64,000 bases of DNA. Origin: Tragulus kanchil. Lineage: Eukaryota; Chordata; Mammalia; Artiodactyla; Tragulidae. Location: positions 169,037,979 through 169,101,978 of the forward strand of contig JAIOJX010000032.1 in assembly GCA_022376925.1 (NCBI GenBank), in the 5' to 3' direction. Made by a program: the position numbers and the translations under genes. The notes beneath the pieces are model-generated. The model was not told where the DNA came from and did not search any database. It saw only the letters and a list, made by a program, of their open reading frames with translations. Of the stretch, positions 11,998 through 22,387 are shown piece after piece (positions within the stretch are counted from its first letter, which is position 1; every line of letters starts with the position of its first letter).

Positions 11998-12913
11998 GGA
12001 ACAAGGCACGTCGTCATCCGAGCAGCCGAGCTGCTTCCAAAGTCACACTGCGCGTCAAACCGCCCCTCGCCCCTGCCACAGCCGGGAGCGGGCTTGGTGC
12101 TGTCCCGCCCCGGGCGCTCCCGGCTCCCGGCAGGGCACACGCAGAGGCTGGCCGGCCGCCTGGGAGCCTGCAGTCTCAGGGCCGAGGGGAGGGTGGCTCC
12201 GCGAGGAGGGGGCGGGGGGCGGGGGCGGGGGCGCCTTCACCTGGCCAGCCGGGAGCGCAGGGACGCCAGCCCCGGACTCGGGTGCCCAGGCCTTCACGCG
12301 CGCAGTCTCGCGCACCCTCGGACTCAGGCCGGGCGTGCGGTGTCAGCACCTGGGCCTGGAGCCACTCCCCGCCAGACGGAGCAGCGGCTGCGGGGCCTGG
12401 GGGCGCTGTGGAATGCTCCAGAATCTGTCTCCTGCCGTAGCCACCCCGCCCGGTGTCAGTGAGCAAGCTGCCCCGCTGCTCAGCCCGGCAGTCGTGTCTG
12501 GCTCGGCGCGGCCCCGTGGCCTGCAGCCGGTCGGGCTTCTCTGTTCACGGAGTTCTCCGGGCCGGACCCCGGAGCGGCGGCCCCTCCTTCGCCCGGCGTG
12601 CGTGAGAAACCCGTCTGGGGCCCCGGCTCCGTCCGCGCTGCCTGGTGGAGCGGGCCGGGTCCCCGGCCTCCCCGGCCTCGGCGTCTCTGTTGGGCTGAGG
12701 GCCACAGCAGCAAGGACGCGCTCCGAGCTGGGGCTGCCCGGCGTCGCTCCGCAGCACCGCGCGGCCTCGGCCGGGACCGGGGCGGCACACGGGCTCTCGA
12801 TGGCTTCCAGACAGGTGTTTACTACCTGCGCCCACACAGACGCCTATCAGCAGCGTCAACACAGACGTCTGTCGTGGTGAAAAGACGTCCGAGGTGCCGG
12901 GCAGGGTGCTGTC
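11998..12913. other. CpG-rich single-copy DNA
   Basis: Highly GC- and CpG-rich, which could meet CpG-island criteria, but counts were not computed. No transcription start, exon or reading frame can be supported. Open frames exist in several phases on both strands and look composition-driven. Confidence 0.4.
12208..12231 (+). other. G-run cluster, G-quadruplex-prone / GC-box-like
   Basis: Runs of five to six guanines are separated by single cytosines. This satisfies the simple four-G-tract rule for a G-quadruplex and also contains overlapping GGGGCGGGG GC-box (Sp1-type) matches. Function is not established. Confidence 0.5.
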
Positions 12914-13125
12914 GGTGGTCAGTCGCTCAGTCGTGTCCGACTCTGAGCCCAGGGCGGCGGCGCCCCAGGCCCGCCGTCCTCCCCCGTCTCCCGGAGCCCG
13001 CTCCCGCTCAGGCCGCCGAGCCGGGGATGCCGTCCGACGTCTCGTCCCCCGGCGCCCCCGCCTCCTCCCGCCCTCCGCCTCCCCCAGCACCAGGGTCTCT
13101 CCCCAGCGGGTCGGCTAATCCCCTG
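12914..13125 (-). mobile_element. ART2/BovB-derived SINE, minus strand, strongly GC-shifted
   Basis: The sequence begins GTCAGTCGCTCAGTCGTGTC followed by CGACTCTGAGCC, the minus-strand form of the Bov-A/ART2 end. It continues through diverged equivalents of the CTCCCGGAG, GATGCCATCCAACC, CTCATCCTC and CCAGCATCAGGGTCT blocks in the right order. Nearly all changes are toward G or C. The middle (12950-13010) is heavily diverged, so the ends are approximate. Confidence 0.72.
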
Positions 13126-13415
13126 ACCATCTGGAAAAATTGAACAAAACGTGATTCATGTAACAAGCTTTGAGGCTACCATTTTCAGGACTTTTGCATT
13201 TGGATTTCAGTTGCTAACTCTCTGTGGTATTTCCTATGATTTTGCCTCATAGATTCTGACGGTTGAGTTACTCACGGCCTGAAAGGCTGATCGCTGTCGT
13301 GCCTTTCCCGGGTCTCGGGTTGCTCCTGGGACCAGGTCCCTCTGCGTCTCCTTTGTGCCCTGGAACGTCCCCGCGGATCTCACCAGCTCTGGGGTGGTCT
13401 GTGTTTGCCCAACAC
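13126..13415. other. Unassigned sequence between SINEs
   Basis: AT-rich at 13130-13260, then mixed composition. No gene or named repeat recognised. The AT-rich part may belong to a decayed LINE. Confidence 0.3.
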
Positions 13416-13540
13416 TTCTTTTCTTCGTGGCCAGGCCACGCGGCTCGGGAGACCTTGGATCCCCACCGGGGACTGGACCGAGGCCCCCGGCGCTGGAAGC
13501 ACAGGGTCCTAACCCCTGGGCCACCTGGGAGTTCCTTTCC
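13416..13540 (-). mobile_element. tRNA-Glu-derived SINE fragment (CHR-2 family), minus strand
   Basis: Contains CGTGGCCAGGCCACGCGGC, then GGGGACTGGACCGAGGCCCC, CTGGAAGCACAGGGTCCTAA and CCCCTGGGCCACCTGGGAG. This is the minus-strand order of a cetartiodactyl tRNA-derived SINE, including the B-box-like region. Short 5'-end-only copy. Confidence 0.75.
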
Positions 13541-13802
13541 CTTTCCTTCCTAACATTCAAGTGTTTTATTTTAGGTGCGCCTTGTGTGCAGAGTGTGTAT
13601 GTGTATTGTTGTCTTTAAAGAGAGTGTTTATGATCAAAGCAGACGTGTTTGTTAGTGCATCTGTTGTTTATGCCGTGTTTTCCTGTTCTCTCCTTGTCTT
13701 TGGCTCTGGGAGTTGTTTACTATTTTATTCTTCTCTAACGTTTTGGAAGGTCTAGCTCTTATTTGTATTCTCTAGGTGGTGAGTTCTAAATTTAAAATGA
13801 AT

Positions 13803-14270
13803 TTTTAAAGCAGTGTTATTGAGATAATTGATGCACAAAAGATGTACACAAGGTACACGGTCTTCAACGTCTTCACACACACACGTCTGTGAAGCCACGG
13901 CCGTCGTCTAGAAGAGGAACAGCTCCGTCCCGAGAGCAGCTCCCTTCCTCCCGCCGCCTCCCGCCGCGCCGCCCGCCCCGGAGCCTCTGAGCTCTTTCTG
14001 TCACTCCAGATTAGCTGGCATGTTTAGAATCTAACAGAACAATAAAGCGCGACCTCTTTTGGGTCCGGCCTTTTCCACTCAGGATAGTTAGGCTGTGCTT
14101 CCTCTGCGTTGCTGTGTCTGTCTGCAGTTCCTTCCTTTTTTTTTAAATTTAATTTTATTTTTTTTCAAGGCTAAGAATTTTTTAATTTAATTATATTAAT
14201 TTTCCTTACAGAGTTTTTTGGGTTTCATTAGTTTTAATTGCTGAGTAGTGTTCCATTGTATGGATAAAAA
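13803..14270 (-). mobile_element. L1 3'-end fragment, minus strand (E1)
   Basis: Shows the reverse-complement signature of old mammalian L1 3' UTRs. A TTATTGAGATAATTGATGC block opens it, with CATCACC-type and CCTCTGAGCTCTTTCTGTC blocks in the middle. A TTGCTGAGTAGTGTTCCATT end and GTATGGATA close it. An AT-rich stretch at 14136-14240 may be an insertion or expansion. Non-coding remnant. Confidence 0.65.
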
Positions 14271-14273
14271 ATG

Positions 14274-14852
14274 ATTTATCTGCATACCTGAGGCTATCGA
14301 TATTTCTCCCAGAAACCTTGATTCCAGCTTGTGCTTCACTTAGACCGGTATTTCGCATGATGTGCTCTGCATGTAAGTTAAGTAAGCAGGGCGACGATAT
14401 ACAGCCCTGATGTACTGCTTTTCCAGTTTGGAACCAGTCCATGGTTCCATGTCTGGTTCTATTACTTCTTGTCCTGTATACAGGTTTCACAGGAGGCAGG
14501 TAAGGTGGTCTGGTGTTCCCATCTCTTTCAGAATTTTCCACATTTTGTTGTGATGCTCATAGTCAAAGGCTTTAGTGTAGTCAATGAGGAAGACGTAGAT
14601 GCATTTCTGGAATTCCTCACTCTTTCTATGGTCCACCTGATGTTGGCAGTTTGATCTCTGATTCCTCTGCATTTTCTAAATCCAGCTTGTACATCTGGAA
14701 GTTCTTGATTCACATACTATTGAAGCTTAGCTGGGAGTATTTTAGCATGACCTCGCTAGCATGTGAAATGAGTGCAATTGTGCCTTAGTCTGAACATTTT
14801 TGACATTGTCCTTCTTTGGGACTGAAATGAAAACTAACCTTTTCCAGTCCTG
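14274..14852 (-). mobile_element. BovB (RTE) LINE, reverse-transcriptase region, truncated by artefact junction
   Basis: On the minus strand it encodes part of the BovB reverse transcriptase. The peptide at 14487-14672 includes LIDYTKAFDYEHHNKMWKIL, an RT palm-region signature of RTE elements, followed by GTPDHLTCLL. The frame is broken near 14615 by a missing C compared with the other copy. The element stops at 14852 only because the assembly restarts there. Decayed copy, not expected to be active. Confidence 0.85.
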
Positions 14853-14922
14853 GTTTTTTTTTTTGGAAGGTCTAGCTCTTATTTGTATTCTCTAGGTGGT
14901 GAGTTCTAAATTTAAAATGAAT

Positions 14923-15390
14923 TTTTAAAGCAGTGTTATTGAGATAATTGATGCACAAAAGATGTACACAAGGTACACGGTCTTCAACGTCTTCACACAC
15001 ACACGTCTGTGAAGCCACGGCCGTCGTCTAGAAGAGGAACAGCTCCGTCCCGAGAGCAGCTCCCTTCCTCCCGCCGCCTCCCGCCGCGCCGCCCGCCCCG
15101 GAGCCTCTGAGCTCTTTCTGTCACTCCAGATTAGCTGGCATGTTTAGAATCTAACAGAACAATAAAGCGCGACCTCTTTTGGGTCCGGCCTTTTCCACTC
15201 AGGATAGTTAGGCTGTGCTTCCTCTGCGTTGCTGTGTCTGTCTGCAGTTCCTTCCTTTTTTTTTAAATTTAATTTTATTTTTTTTCAAGGCTAAGAATTT
15301 TTTAATTTAATTATATTAATTTTCCTTACAGAGTTTTTTGGGTTTCATTAGTTTTAATTGCTGAGTAGTGTTCCATTGTATGGATAAAAA
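14923..15390 (-). mobile_element. L1 3'-end fragment (artefact copy, E2)
   Basis: Duplicate image of 13803-14270 at offset 1120 in pair E. Confidence 0.65.
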
Positions 15391-15393
15391 ATG

Positions 15394-16390
15394 ATTTATC
15401 TGCATACCTGAGGCTATCGATATTTCTCCCAGAAACCTTGATTCCAGCTTGTGCTTCACTTAGACCGGTATTTCGCATGATGTGCTCTGCATGTAAGTTA
15501 AGTAAGCAGGGCGACGATATACAGCCCTGATGTACTGCTTTTCCAGTTTGGAACCAGTCCATGGTTCCATGTCTGGTTCTATTACTTCTTGTCCTGTATA
15601 CAGGTTTCACAGGAGGCAGGTAAGGTGGTCTGGTGTTCCCATCTCTTTCAGAATTTTCCACATTTTGTTGTGATGCTCATAGTCAAAGGCTTTAGTGTAG
15701 TCAATGAGGAAGACGTAGATGCATTTCTGGAATTCCCTCACTCTTTCTATGGTCCACCTGATGTTGGCAGTTTGATCTCTGATTCCTCTGCATTTTCTAA
15801 ATCCAGCTTGTACATCTGGAAGTTCTTGATTCACATACTATTGAAGCTTAGCTGGGAGTATTTTAGCATGACCTCGCTAGCATGTGAAATGAGTGCAATT
15901 GTGCCTTAGTCTGAACATTCTTTGACATTGTCCTTCTTTGGGACTGAAATGAAAACTAACCTTTTCCAGTCCTGTGACTGCTGCTGAGTTTTCCCAATTT
16001 GCTGGCATGTTGAGTACAGCACTTTAACAGCGTTGTCTTTTAATCTTTGAAATAGCTCAGCTGGAATTCCGTCACGTCCACTAGCTTTGTTCGTAGTAAG
16101 ACTCCCAAGGGCTCACTTGACTTCACACCCTGAGAGACGTCTGGCTCTCGGTGAGTGGTCACACCATCGTGGTCGTCTGGCTCACTGCGACCCTTTTTTG
16201 TGTGGTTCTTCTGTGCATTCTTTCCACCTCTTCTTAATATCTACTGCTTCCGTTAGAGTCATACCTTTTCTGTCCTTTATTGTGCCCATCTTTGCATGCA
16301 GTGTTCCCTTGGTGTCTCTGGTTTTCTAGTAGAACTCTCTAGTCTTTCCCATTTTGTTGTTTATGTCTGTTTCTTTGCACCGTTCACTTA
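15394..16390 (-). mobile_element. BovB (RTE) LINE, inverted 5' segment, full extent
   Basis: Minus-strand BovB with the RT-region peptide at 15607-15834 (75 codons in one frame). It continues upstream in the element through the blocks near 16064-16380, such as GGAATTCCGTCACGTCCACT and ACTAGCTTTGTTCGTAGTA. This is the complete version of the element truncated at 14852. It meets a plus-strand BovB 3' part at about 16385-16420, giving a 5'-inverted insertion. Confidence 0.85.
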
Positions 16391-16703
16391 AGTGAATTGC
16401 TTAAAGAGAACAATGCAAAGAAAGGAAATCAGCCCTGAATATTCACTGGAAGGACTGATGCTGAGGCTGAAGCTCCAATACTCTGGTTACCTGAGGCGAA
16501 GAGACGACTCACTGTAAAAGACCCTGATGCTGGGAAGGACTGAGGGCAGGAGGAGAAGAGGGCGGCAGAGGGTGAGACGGTCGGATGGCATCATCGATTC
16601 AACGGAGTCTGAACAAGCTCCAGGAGGTGAGGTTGCCAGAGGAGCCTGGCACGCTTCAGTCCACGGGCTCACAAAGAGTAGGACGCAGCTTAGCACGTAA
16701 ACA
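16391..16703 (+). mobile_element. BovB/ART2 3' end, plus strand
   Basis: Carries the BovB 3'-end blocks in order: CCTGAATATTCACTGGAAGG, CTGATGCTGAGGCTGAAGCT, GAGACGACTCACTG, ACCCTGATGCTGGGAAGGAC, GGCATCATCGATTC, GAGGAGCCTGGCACG and AGAGTAGGACGCAGCTTAG. It abuts the inverted segment at its left and an L1 3' end at its right. Confidence 0.85.
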
Positions 16704-16705
16704 AG

Positions 16706-17839
16706 AAACTGATAAAATTGTATATACTTACACTGTACGTATATGATGATCTTATATACTTTGTTAAATGACTATCCCAATCAAATTAATTATCACACTT
16801 GTCCTCTCGCATCGTGAGCCTTCTGTGTGGGCTGAGAACACGTCGGGCTCTCAGCCGCTCTCAAGCGTGGGACACACTCCCGGCAGCTGCAGCCGCCAGC
16901 TGCACATCGGAGCCTCAGAGCTTGCTCACCTTATAGCTGGAGGCTTGGGCCCCTAATCAACATCTCTCCACGCCACCCCCGCCCCCCAGCCCCTGGCAAT
17001 GCCCGTTCTACCCTCTGTTGCCATGAGTTCAACTTTTTATTTTATTTTTAGATTTCACATAGGAGTGAGATCACATACTATTTGTCTTTGCCTTATTTCA
17101 CTAAGCATGTCTTTCAGGCTCATCCGTGTCATCACGAACAGCAGGAGTTTCTTTTTTTTTAATGCCTGAACGCGACTCCACTGTGTGTGTACACACACCC
17201 CATTTCCCCTTCACCTGTGGACAGGCGCTCAGGTCGCTTCCGCATCGTGGCTGTTGTAAGCAGCGGGGCACTAAACGTGGGACGGCAGACACCGCTTCCG
17301 TTACTTCAGACACGTGCTCGGAAGCCGGGCGGCTGGGTCCCATGGTAGCTCTATGTTGAGTTTTTAAGGAGCCCACTTATTGTTTTCCGTAACGACCGTA
17401 TACGTTTTGTTCCCACGGACAGTGCTTCACGGTTCCCTTTCCTTCACGTCCTCACCGGCGCCTGTTATTTCTTGCCTTTTTGGTAATAGCTATCCTAATA
17501 GGCGTGGACTGAAACCTCATTGTGGGTTTTGTTTCTATTTCCCTGGTGACTAGCGACATGGAGCGTGTTTTCATGTGCCTGCTGGCTATTTGCATGCTTT
17601 CTTTGGAAATGTGTCTGTTTATGTCCTTTGACCATTTTAGAATTGGATGACTTGGCTCTTCCTATTGAGTTGCAATCATTTCTTACATAGTTTAGATTTC
17701 AACTTTCTGTCAACGATGTGGTCTGCAAATATTTCCCCCCATTCCATAGTTCTATTACCACTCCACAGGTCACATGTTTGTGAGTTTTCCGGTTCTCTCG
17801 TTATTGATATATGGTCTTATACTGGTACGGTCAGAAAAG
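16706..17839 (-). mobile_element. L1 3' end, minus strand (F1)
   Basis: Reverse complement of an old L1 3' UTR and the end of ORF2. Recognisable blocks are AAATTAATTATCACACTTG, CCCAGCCCCTGGCAATGCCC, CACATAGGAGTGAGATCACA and CATGTCTTTCAGGCTCATCC. Further along come GGGTCCCATGGTAGCTCTAT and TTTGGAAATGTGTCTGTTTA, then TATTGAGTTGCAATC. It keeps the usual L1 order and continues to the artefact junction. No intact ORF. Confidence 0.8.
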
Positions 17840-18935
17840 TTAGCGTAAAACTGACACTCCAACGGACTATCCCAATCAAATTAATTATCACACTTGTCCT
17901 CTCGCATCGTGAGCCTTCTGTGTGGGCTGAGAACACGTCGGGCTCTCAGCCGCTCTCAAGCGTGGGACACACTCCCGGCAGCTGCAGCCGCCAGCTGCAC
18001 ATCGGAGCCTCAGAGCTTGCTCACCTTATAGCTGGAGGCTTGGGCCCCTAATCAACATCTCTCCACGCCACCCCCGCCCCCCAGCCCCTGGCAATGCCCG
18101 TTCTACCCTCTGTTGCCATGAGTTCAACTTTTTATTTTATTTTTAGATTTCACATAGGAGTGAGATCACATACTATTTGTCTTTGCCTTATTTCACTAAG
18201 CATGTCTTTCAGGCTCATCCGTGTCATCACGAACAGCAGGAGTTTCTTTTTTTTTAATGCCTGAACGCGACTCCACTGTGTGTGTACACACACCCCATTT
18301 CCCTTCACCTGTGGACAGGCGCTCAGGTCGCTTCCGCATCGTGGCTGTTGTAAGCAGCGGGGCACTAAACGTGGGACGGCAGACACCGCTTCCGTTACTT
18401 CAGACACGTGCTCGGAAGCCGGGCGGCTGGGTCCCATGGTAGCTCTATGTTGAGTTTTTAAGGAGCCCACTTATTGTTTTCCGTAACGACCGTATACGTT
18501 TTGTTCCCACGGACAGTGCTTCACGGTTCCCTTTCCTTCACGTCCTCACCGGCGCCTGTTATTTCTTGCCTTTTTGGTAATAGCTATCCTAATAGGCGTG
18601 GACTGAAACCTCATTGTGGGTTTTGTTTCTATTTCCCTGGTGACTAGCGACATGGAGCGTGTTTTCATGTGCCTGCTGGCTATTTGCATGCTTTCTTTGG
18701 AAATGTGTCTGTTTATGTCCTTTGACCATTTTAGAATTGGATGACTTGGCTCTTCCTATTGAGTTGCAATCATTTCTTACATAGTTTAGATTTCAACTTT
18801 CTGTCAACGATGTGGTCTGCAAATATTTCCCCCCATTCCATAGTTCTATTACCACTCCACAGGTCACATGTTTGTGAGTTTTCCGGTTCTCTCTCGTTAT
18901 TGATATATGGTCTTATACTGGTACGGTCAGAAAAG
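16770..18935. repeat. False tandem duplication, pair F
   Basis: Copy 1 is 16770-17839 and copy 2 is 17865-18935, with 25 bases of unmatched filler at 17840-17864. Both copies are an old L1 3' end. Small indels separate them: one C in the run near 17208 versus 18303, and a CT repeat near 17801 versus 18897. Confidence 0.9.
17865..18935 (-). mobile_element. L1 3' end (artefact copy, F2)
   Basis: Second image of the L1 3' end from pair F. Downstream of 18935 the sequence becomes GC-rich unique DNA, which is the true continuation of the locus. Confidence 0.8.
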
Positions 18936-19753
18936 ATACTTGAAGTGATTTCAGTCTCCACTTGGTTGAAGGCTGCTTTGGGACCTGACAGGCGGCCTGG
19001 CCTCCGTGCCGCAGGTCCCCTCGTGCTCTGGGCGGCTGAGGAGAGCGGCGGGCGCCTCGGCCGGCCTCCCGGAGCTGGGGAACCTGCAGCTCACGCACGT
19101 GTCCTCAGAGGAGCCACGGGCCGCGGGGCCTCCCAGCACGAGACGCCTGCCTCACAGTGGGGCCCTGCAGCTGCAGCACCCCTTCTTGCACATGTCTGCC
19201 AGGGCGCGTCTTCCCCCCGCAGGGTGCCGGGGCTGCTGCCCGTGGCTGCCCGGCTCCCGCAGAGGCACTGGCACCGCGGGGGACTGTCAGAACGGGTGTT
19301 CTGTGGGGAGCCACGGTGGAAGATGCCACCGCGCGTCTTGCTGACGGCAGGCTGTAATGAGTTTATGTCTCGAATAATGTCACCAGAACACGCGTGTCAG
19401 CGTTGGCGCTTCAGGGACGGCTCCCCTGTCAGGCCTCGCACGGCGGCAGCCTCAGGCACACGTCTATCTCAGCCGTCCATCCAGTCGGGAAAGCACTTGC
19501 ATGTCTACTTCTCAAGTTGGTTTTTATTTCTTGATGGTTTATTATTATGTTCTGTAACTTTCCCGCGTGTTAAAAAAATTGTTTTCTGTGTTAGTATTAC
19601 ATCATAAAACAATAAAACTTTTAAAGCGATTTCATGAGGTGATGGTCATATATTACTGTTAGAACTTAATGGACTTGAAAAGAAAGCTGTTTCTTACGTC
19701 CAGCCTCTCCAGGCAGCAAAATACTCTCAAACTAATGAGTTGCTTCAGTGTAA
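18936..19753. other. Single-copy DNA, GC-rich then AT-rich
   Basis: 18936-19340 is GC-rich with no recognisable exon. 19350-19750 becomes AT-rich and complex, with poly-T/A stretches. It may be a non-coding element or a decayed retroposon 3' end. No gene supported. Confidence 0.35.
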
Positions 19754-19765
19754 AGATCAAACCCA

Positions 19766-20070
19766 GGGGCTTCCCTGGTGGTCCAGTGGGTAAGGACACC
19801 GCCTTGCAGTGCAAGGGGCGCCAGTTCGGTCCCTGGCCTGGGAAGATCCCACGTGCCGCGGAGCGGCTGGACCCATGTGTCCAATTACCGAGCCGGAGCT
19901 CTGGAGCGCATGCGCCCAGAGCCGGTGCTCTGCGATAATGGAGGCCACTGCGATGGGAGGCCCACACGGGCCAGAGAACAAAGATGGATGAAAATGGAGA
20001 AATGAAAGACCAATAGAAGTGGCCCGCCCGCTCCCCTCCCTCCCCACCCCACCCCCCACCAAAAAAAAAA
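19766..20070 (+). mobile_element. CHR-2-type tRNA-derived SINE with target-site duplication
   Basis: Starts GGGGCTTCCCTGGTGGTCCA, contains TGCAGTGCAAGGGGCGCCAG, GGTCCCTGGCCTGGGAAGAT and GCCGCGGAGC, and ends in an A-run. It is flanked by near-identical AGATCAAACCCA (about 19754) and AGACCAAACCCA (about 20070), a target-site duplication with one change. Its 3' half ends with an ACCAATAGAAGTGG-type tail shared with the SINEs at 20948 and 30815. Confidence 0.88.
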
Positions 20071-20199
20071 GACCAAACCCAGAACAGCAGGAATATCGTC
20101 TCAGGATAAAGATGAAAACAAGCATGTGATTGCGAGACCCTTAGATTGGAGATTTTAGAAACACTGTAGGGTAATTCCTATATCCCCGTGCTTCTTGAC

Positions 20200-20375
20200 G
20201 TTGCTTCTCTTGACATCTGGGGCTAGCTCATTCATTTCTGTACGGAGCTGTCCTGGCATTGTTGGATGTTGGCATGATCATCTGCCTCTCTGTGCCGGAT
20301 GAGAGCACCCCACACTTGTGACCGTCAAAAATGACTCCAGACCCTGCCTTGCGTCCCTGGGGAGCAGCGAAGCCA
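20200..20375 (-). mobile_element. MER5A-like hAT-Charlie MITE, minus strand
   Basis: The order CTTGACATCTGGGGCTAGCT, GAGCTGTCCTGGCATTGT, GGATGTTGGCATGATCATC, GAGAGCACCCCACACTTGTG and GTCAAAAATGACTCCAGACC matches the reverse complement of MER5A-type elements. It is an ancient non-autonomous DNA transposon shared by placental mammals. The outer terminal repeat is not clearly preserved. Confidence 0.75.
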
Positions 20376-20424
20376 GCTCCAGTGGAGAGCTGGCCCTGCA
20401 GACCTCCTCCGTCACAGCTTTACC

Positions 20425-20806
20425 CAAAGAACCGATGCTTCCAAGTGGTGGTACAGGAGAAGACTCTCGAGAACCCCTCGGACAGCGAGGAGACCAAACC
20501 AGCCGCTCCTGAGGAAGTCGACCCTGAGCACCCGCTGGAAGGACGGAGGCGGACGCTGAGGCTCCAGCGCTCCGGCCCCTGGCGGGGAGAGACAGCTCGC
20601 TGGGGAAGACCCTGATGCTGGGAAAGACTGAGGGCAGGAGGAGAGGGGGCAGCAGAGGAGGAGACGCTTGGATGGCGTTACCGACCCAGTGGGCATGAGC
20701 TTGAGCAGAGTCTGGGAGATGGTGGAGGACAGGGACGCCTGGCGCGCCGCAGTCCACGGGGCCACAGAGAGCTGGACGGGCCTGAGCGACTGAGCAACAA
20801 GGACGA
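20425..20806 (+). mobile_element. BovB 3' end, plus strand
   Basis: Follows the BovB 3' order: AAGAACCGATGCTTCCAAG, GAGAAGACTCTCGAGAACCC, GCGAGGAGACCAAACCAG, GAAGACCCTGATGCTGGGAA, GGATGGCGTTACC, GACGCCTGGCGCGCCGCAGT and GAGCGACTGAGCAAC. 5'-truncated, no intact ORF, and shifted toward GC relative to the family. Confidence 0.85.
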
Positions 20807-20947
20807 CGTTCACCGCCGCCTGTTTCTCAGAGCAGTGCAGACAAAGGCTAGGGTCAGGGCCTGAAGAAACTACAAACAGATACCTGGGAAACCCACAGAG
20901 TTTACAGAGAAATTCTATTGGCTTGAGGTGGAAGGGAAACAGAATTT

Positions 20948-21275
20948 TTTCTTTTTTTTTAAGATTTATTTATTTATTATTTTTGGGCGGGGGTCGGGTT
21001 GGGGAGGGAGGGGGCGGGCGGGCCACTTCTATTGGTCTTTGTCTATTTTCATCCGTCTTTGTTCTTTGGCTCCTGTGGGCCTCCCATCACGGTGGCCTCT
21101 GTTGTCACAGAGCGCCGGCTCTGGGCACATGCACCCCAGAGCTCCAGCTCGGTAACTGGACACATTGGTCCAGCTGCTCCACGGCACGTTGGATCTTCCC
21201 AGGCCGGGGATCGAACCGGCGCCCCTTGCACTGCAAGGCGGTGTCCTTACCCACTGGACCACCAGGGGAAGCCCA
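20948..21275 (-). mobile_element. CHR-2-type SINE, minus strand, with target-site duplication
   Basis: A T-rich tail at its left and ACTGGACCACCAGGGGAAGC at its right mark the element. It is flanked by GAAACAGAATTT at 20936-20947 and again at 21276-21287, a clear target-site duplication. Pair G starts inside this SINE at 20982, so a truncated second image follows at 22094. Confidence 0.88.
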
Positions 21276-21801
21276 GAAACAGAATTTAAAACCAAAAGAG
21301 ACCTTTGAGCCCCCACTTTTTCAGGCAGAAAGCAGACTGAGGAAGCAACTTGGCTGAAAGCAGGGGTCATTTTACTGTGAAACATGAAGAGTGATTCACA
21401 GAATGGAGCCTCCTGAAGCTCAAAGACCAGAACCAGAACCACGGAGAATCACTTCCAGGGGCAGAACCGGCGCTGACCAGGGAGCTGACACAGGGCACCT
21501 GGAGGGTCTGGGCGTTCTGACGCCCCCTCTGGCTGGCAGTGCAGTGGCCGTCGCCCACACCCCCGCTGGTGTGAGATGGCAGGTCACGGCCCCAGCCAGT
21601 CTTCCTAAGAAGAGCCGTACCTGAGGGGCCGCAGCCGAGGAACCTCGCGCACACCTGGGCCTCATTTAAAGACCTCGGTCTCACGCGACATTGCTGTGGG
21701 GTGATACTTTGGAGTTGGGGGGAAGTGAGCATGTTCTGCATGTGGGTGGATGAAAATCGTCCCCACAGGGCAGATTGTGCCAGGTGGTGGTTTCCACAGA
21801 T

Positions 21802-22000
21802 AGGCCTCCCTCGTGGCTCAGCAGCCGCGCTCTGTCTGCCAATGCAGATGTCCGATCCCTGGGTTGGGAAGATGCCCCGGAGGAGGGAATGGCTACCGGC
21901 TCCAGCATTCTTGTCTGGGGAATTCTAGGGAGAGAGGCGCCTGGCGGCCACCGTCCACGGGGTCACAGAGGCAGACGGGGCTGAGCACTCACACGTCACA
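21802..22000 (+). mobile_element. Bov-tA SINE, plus strand (G1)
   Basis: Blocks AGGCCTCCCTCGTGGCTCAG, GTCTGCCAATGCAGATGTCC, GATCCCTGGGTTGGGAAGAT, GGAGGAGGGAATGGCTACC, CAGCATTCTTGTCTGGGGAA and GAGGCGCCTGGCGGCC identify a Bov-tA SINE. It appears three times in the window only because pairs G and H overlap. Confidence 0.87.
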
Positions 22001-22093
22001 CATCACAGCACCCCAGGATACTTCAAGGCGTGCCCACCCTACAGTTCTCTTTTCCCTGCGAGCCTGCCCTGTCCCAGTAGAAACGAAGCATCC

Positions 22094-22387
22094 TTTGGGC
22101 GGGGTCGGGTTGGGGAGGGAGGGGGCGGGCGGGCCACTTCTATTGGTCTTTGTCTATTTTCATCCGTCTTTGTTCTTTGGCTCCTGTGGGCCTCCCATCA
22201 CGGTGGCCTCTGTTGTCACAGAGCGCCGGCTCTGGGCACATGCACCCCAGAGCTCCAGCTCGGTAACTGGACACATTGGTCCAGCTGCTCCACGGCACGT
22301 TGGATCTTCCCAGGCCGGGGATCGAACCGGCGCCCCTTGCACTGCAAGGCGGTGTCCTTACCCACTGGACCACCAGGGGAAGCCCAG
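22094..22387 (-). mobile_element. CHR-2-type SINE (artefact copy, truncated, G2)
   Basis: Second image of the SINE at 20948-21275, cut at its left by the assembly junction at 22094. Confidence 0.87.

Larger units (their letters stand above)
13741..15974. repeat. False tandem duplication, pair E
   Basis: Copy 1 is 13741-14852 and copy 2 is 14861-15974, joined by a short poly-T run at 14853-14860. The units contain an L1 3' end and part of a BovB element. The only differences I found are single-base indels. One is CC at 14615-14616 versus CCC at 15735-15737; another is in a T-run near 14800 versus 15920. The junction falls inside BovB, so the apparent second BovB is not a separate insertion. 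Confidence 0.9.

Noticed and set aside
13870..13886. CA microsatellite
   Set aside because: Only about six dinucleotides, inside an L1 3' end; too short to list as a repeat locus.
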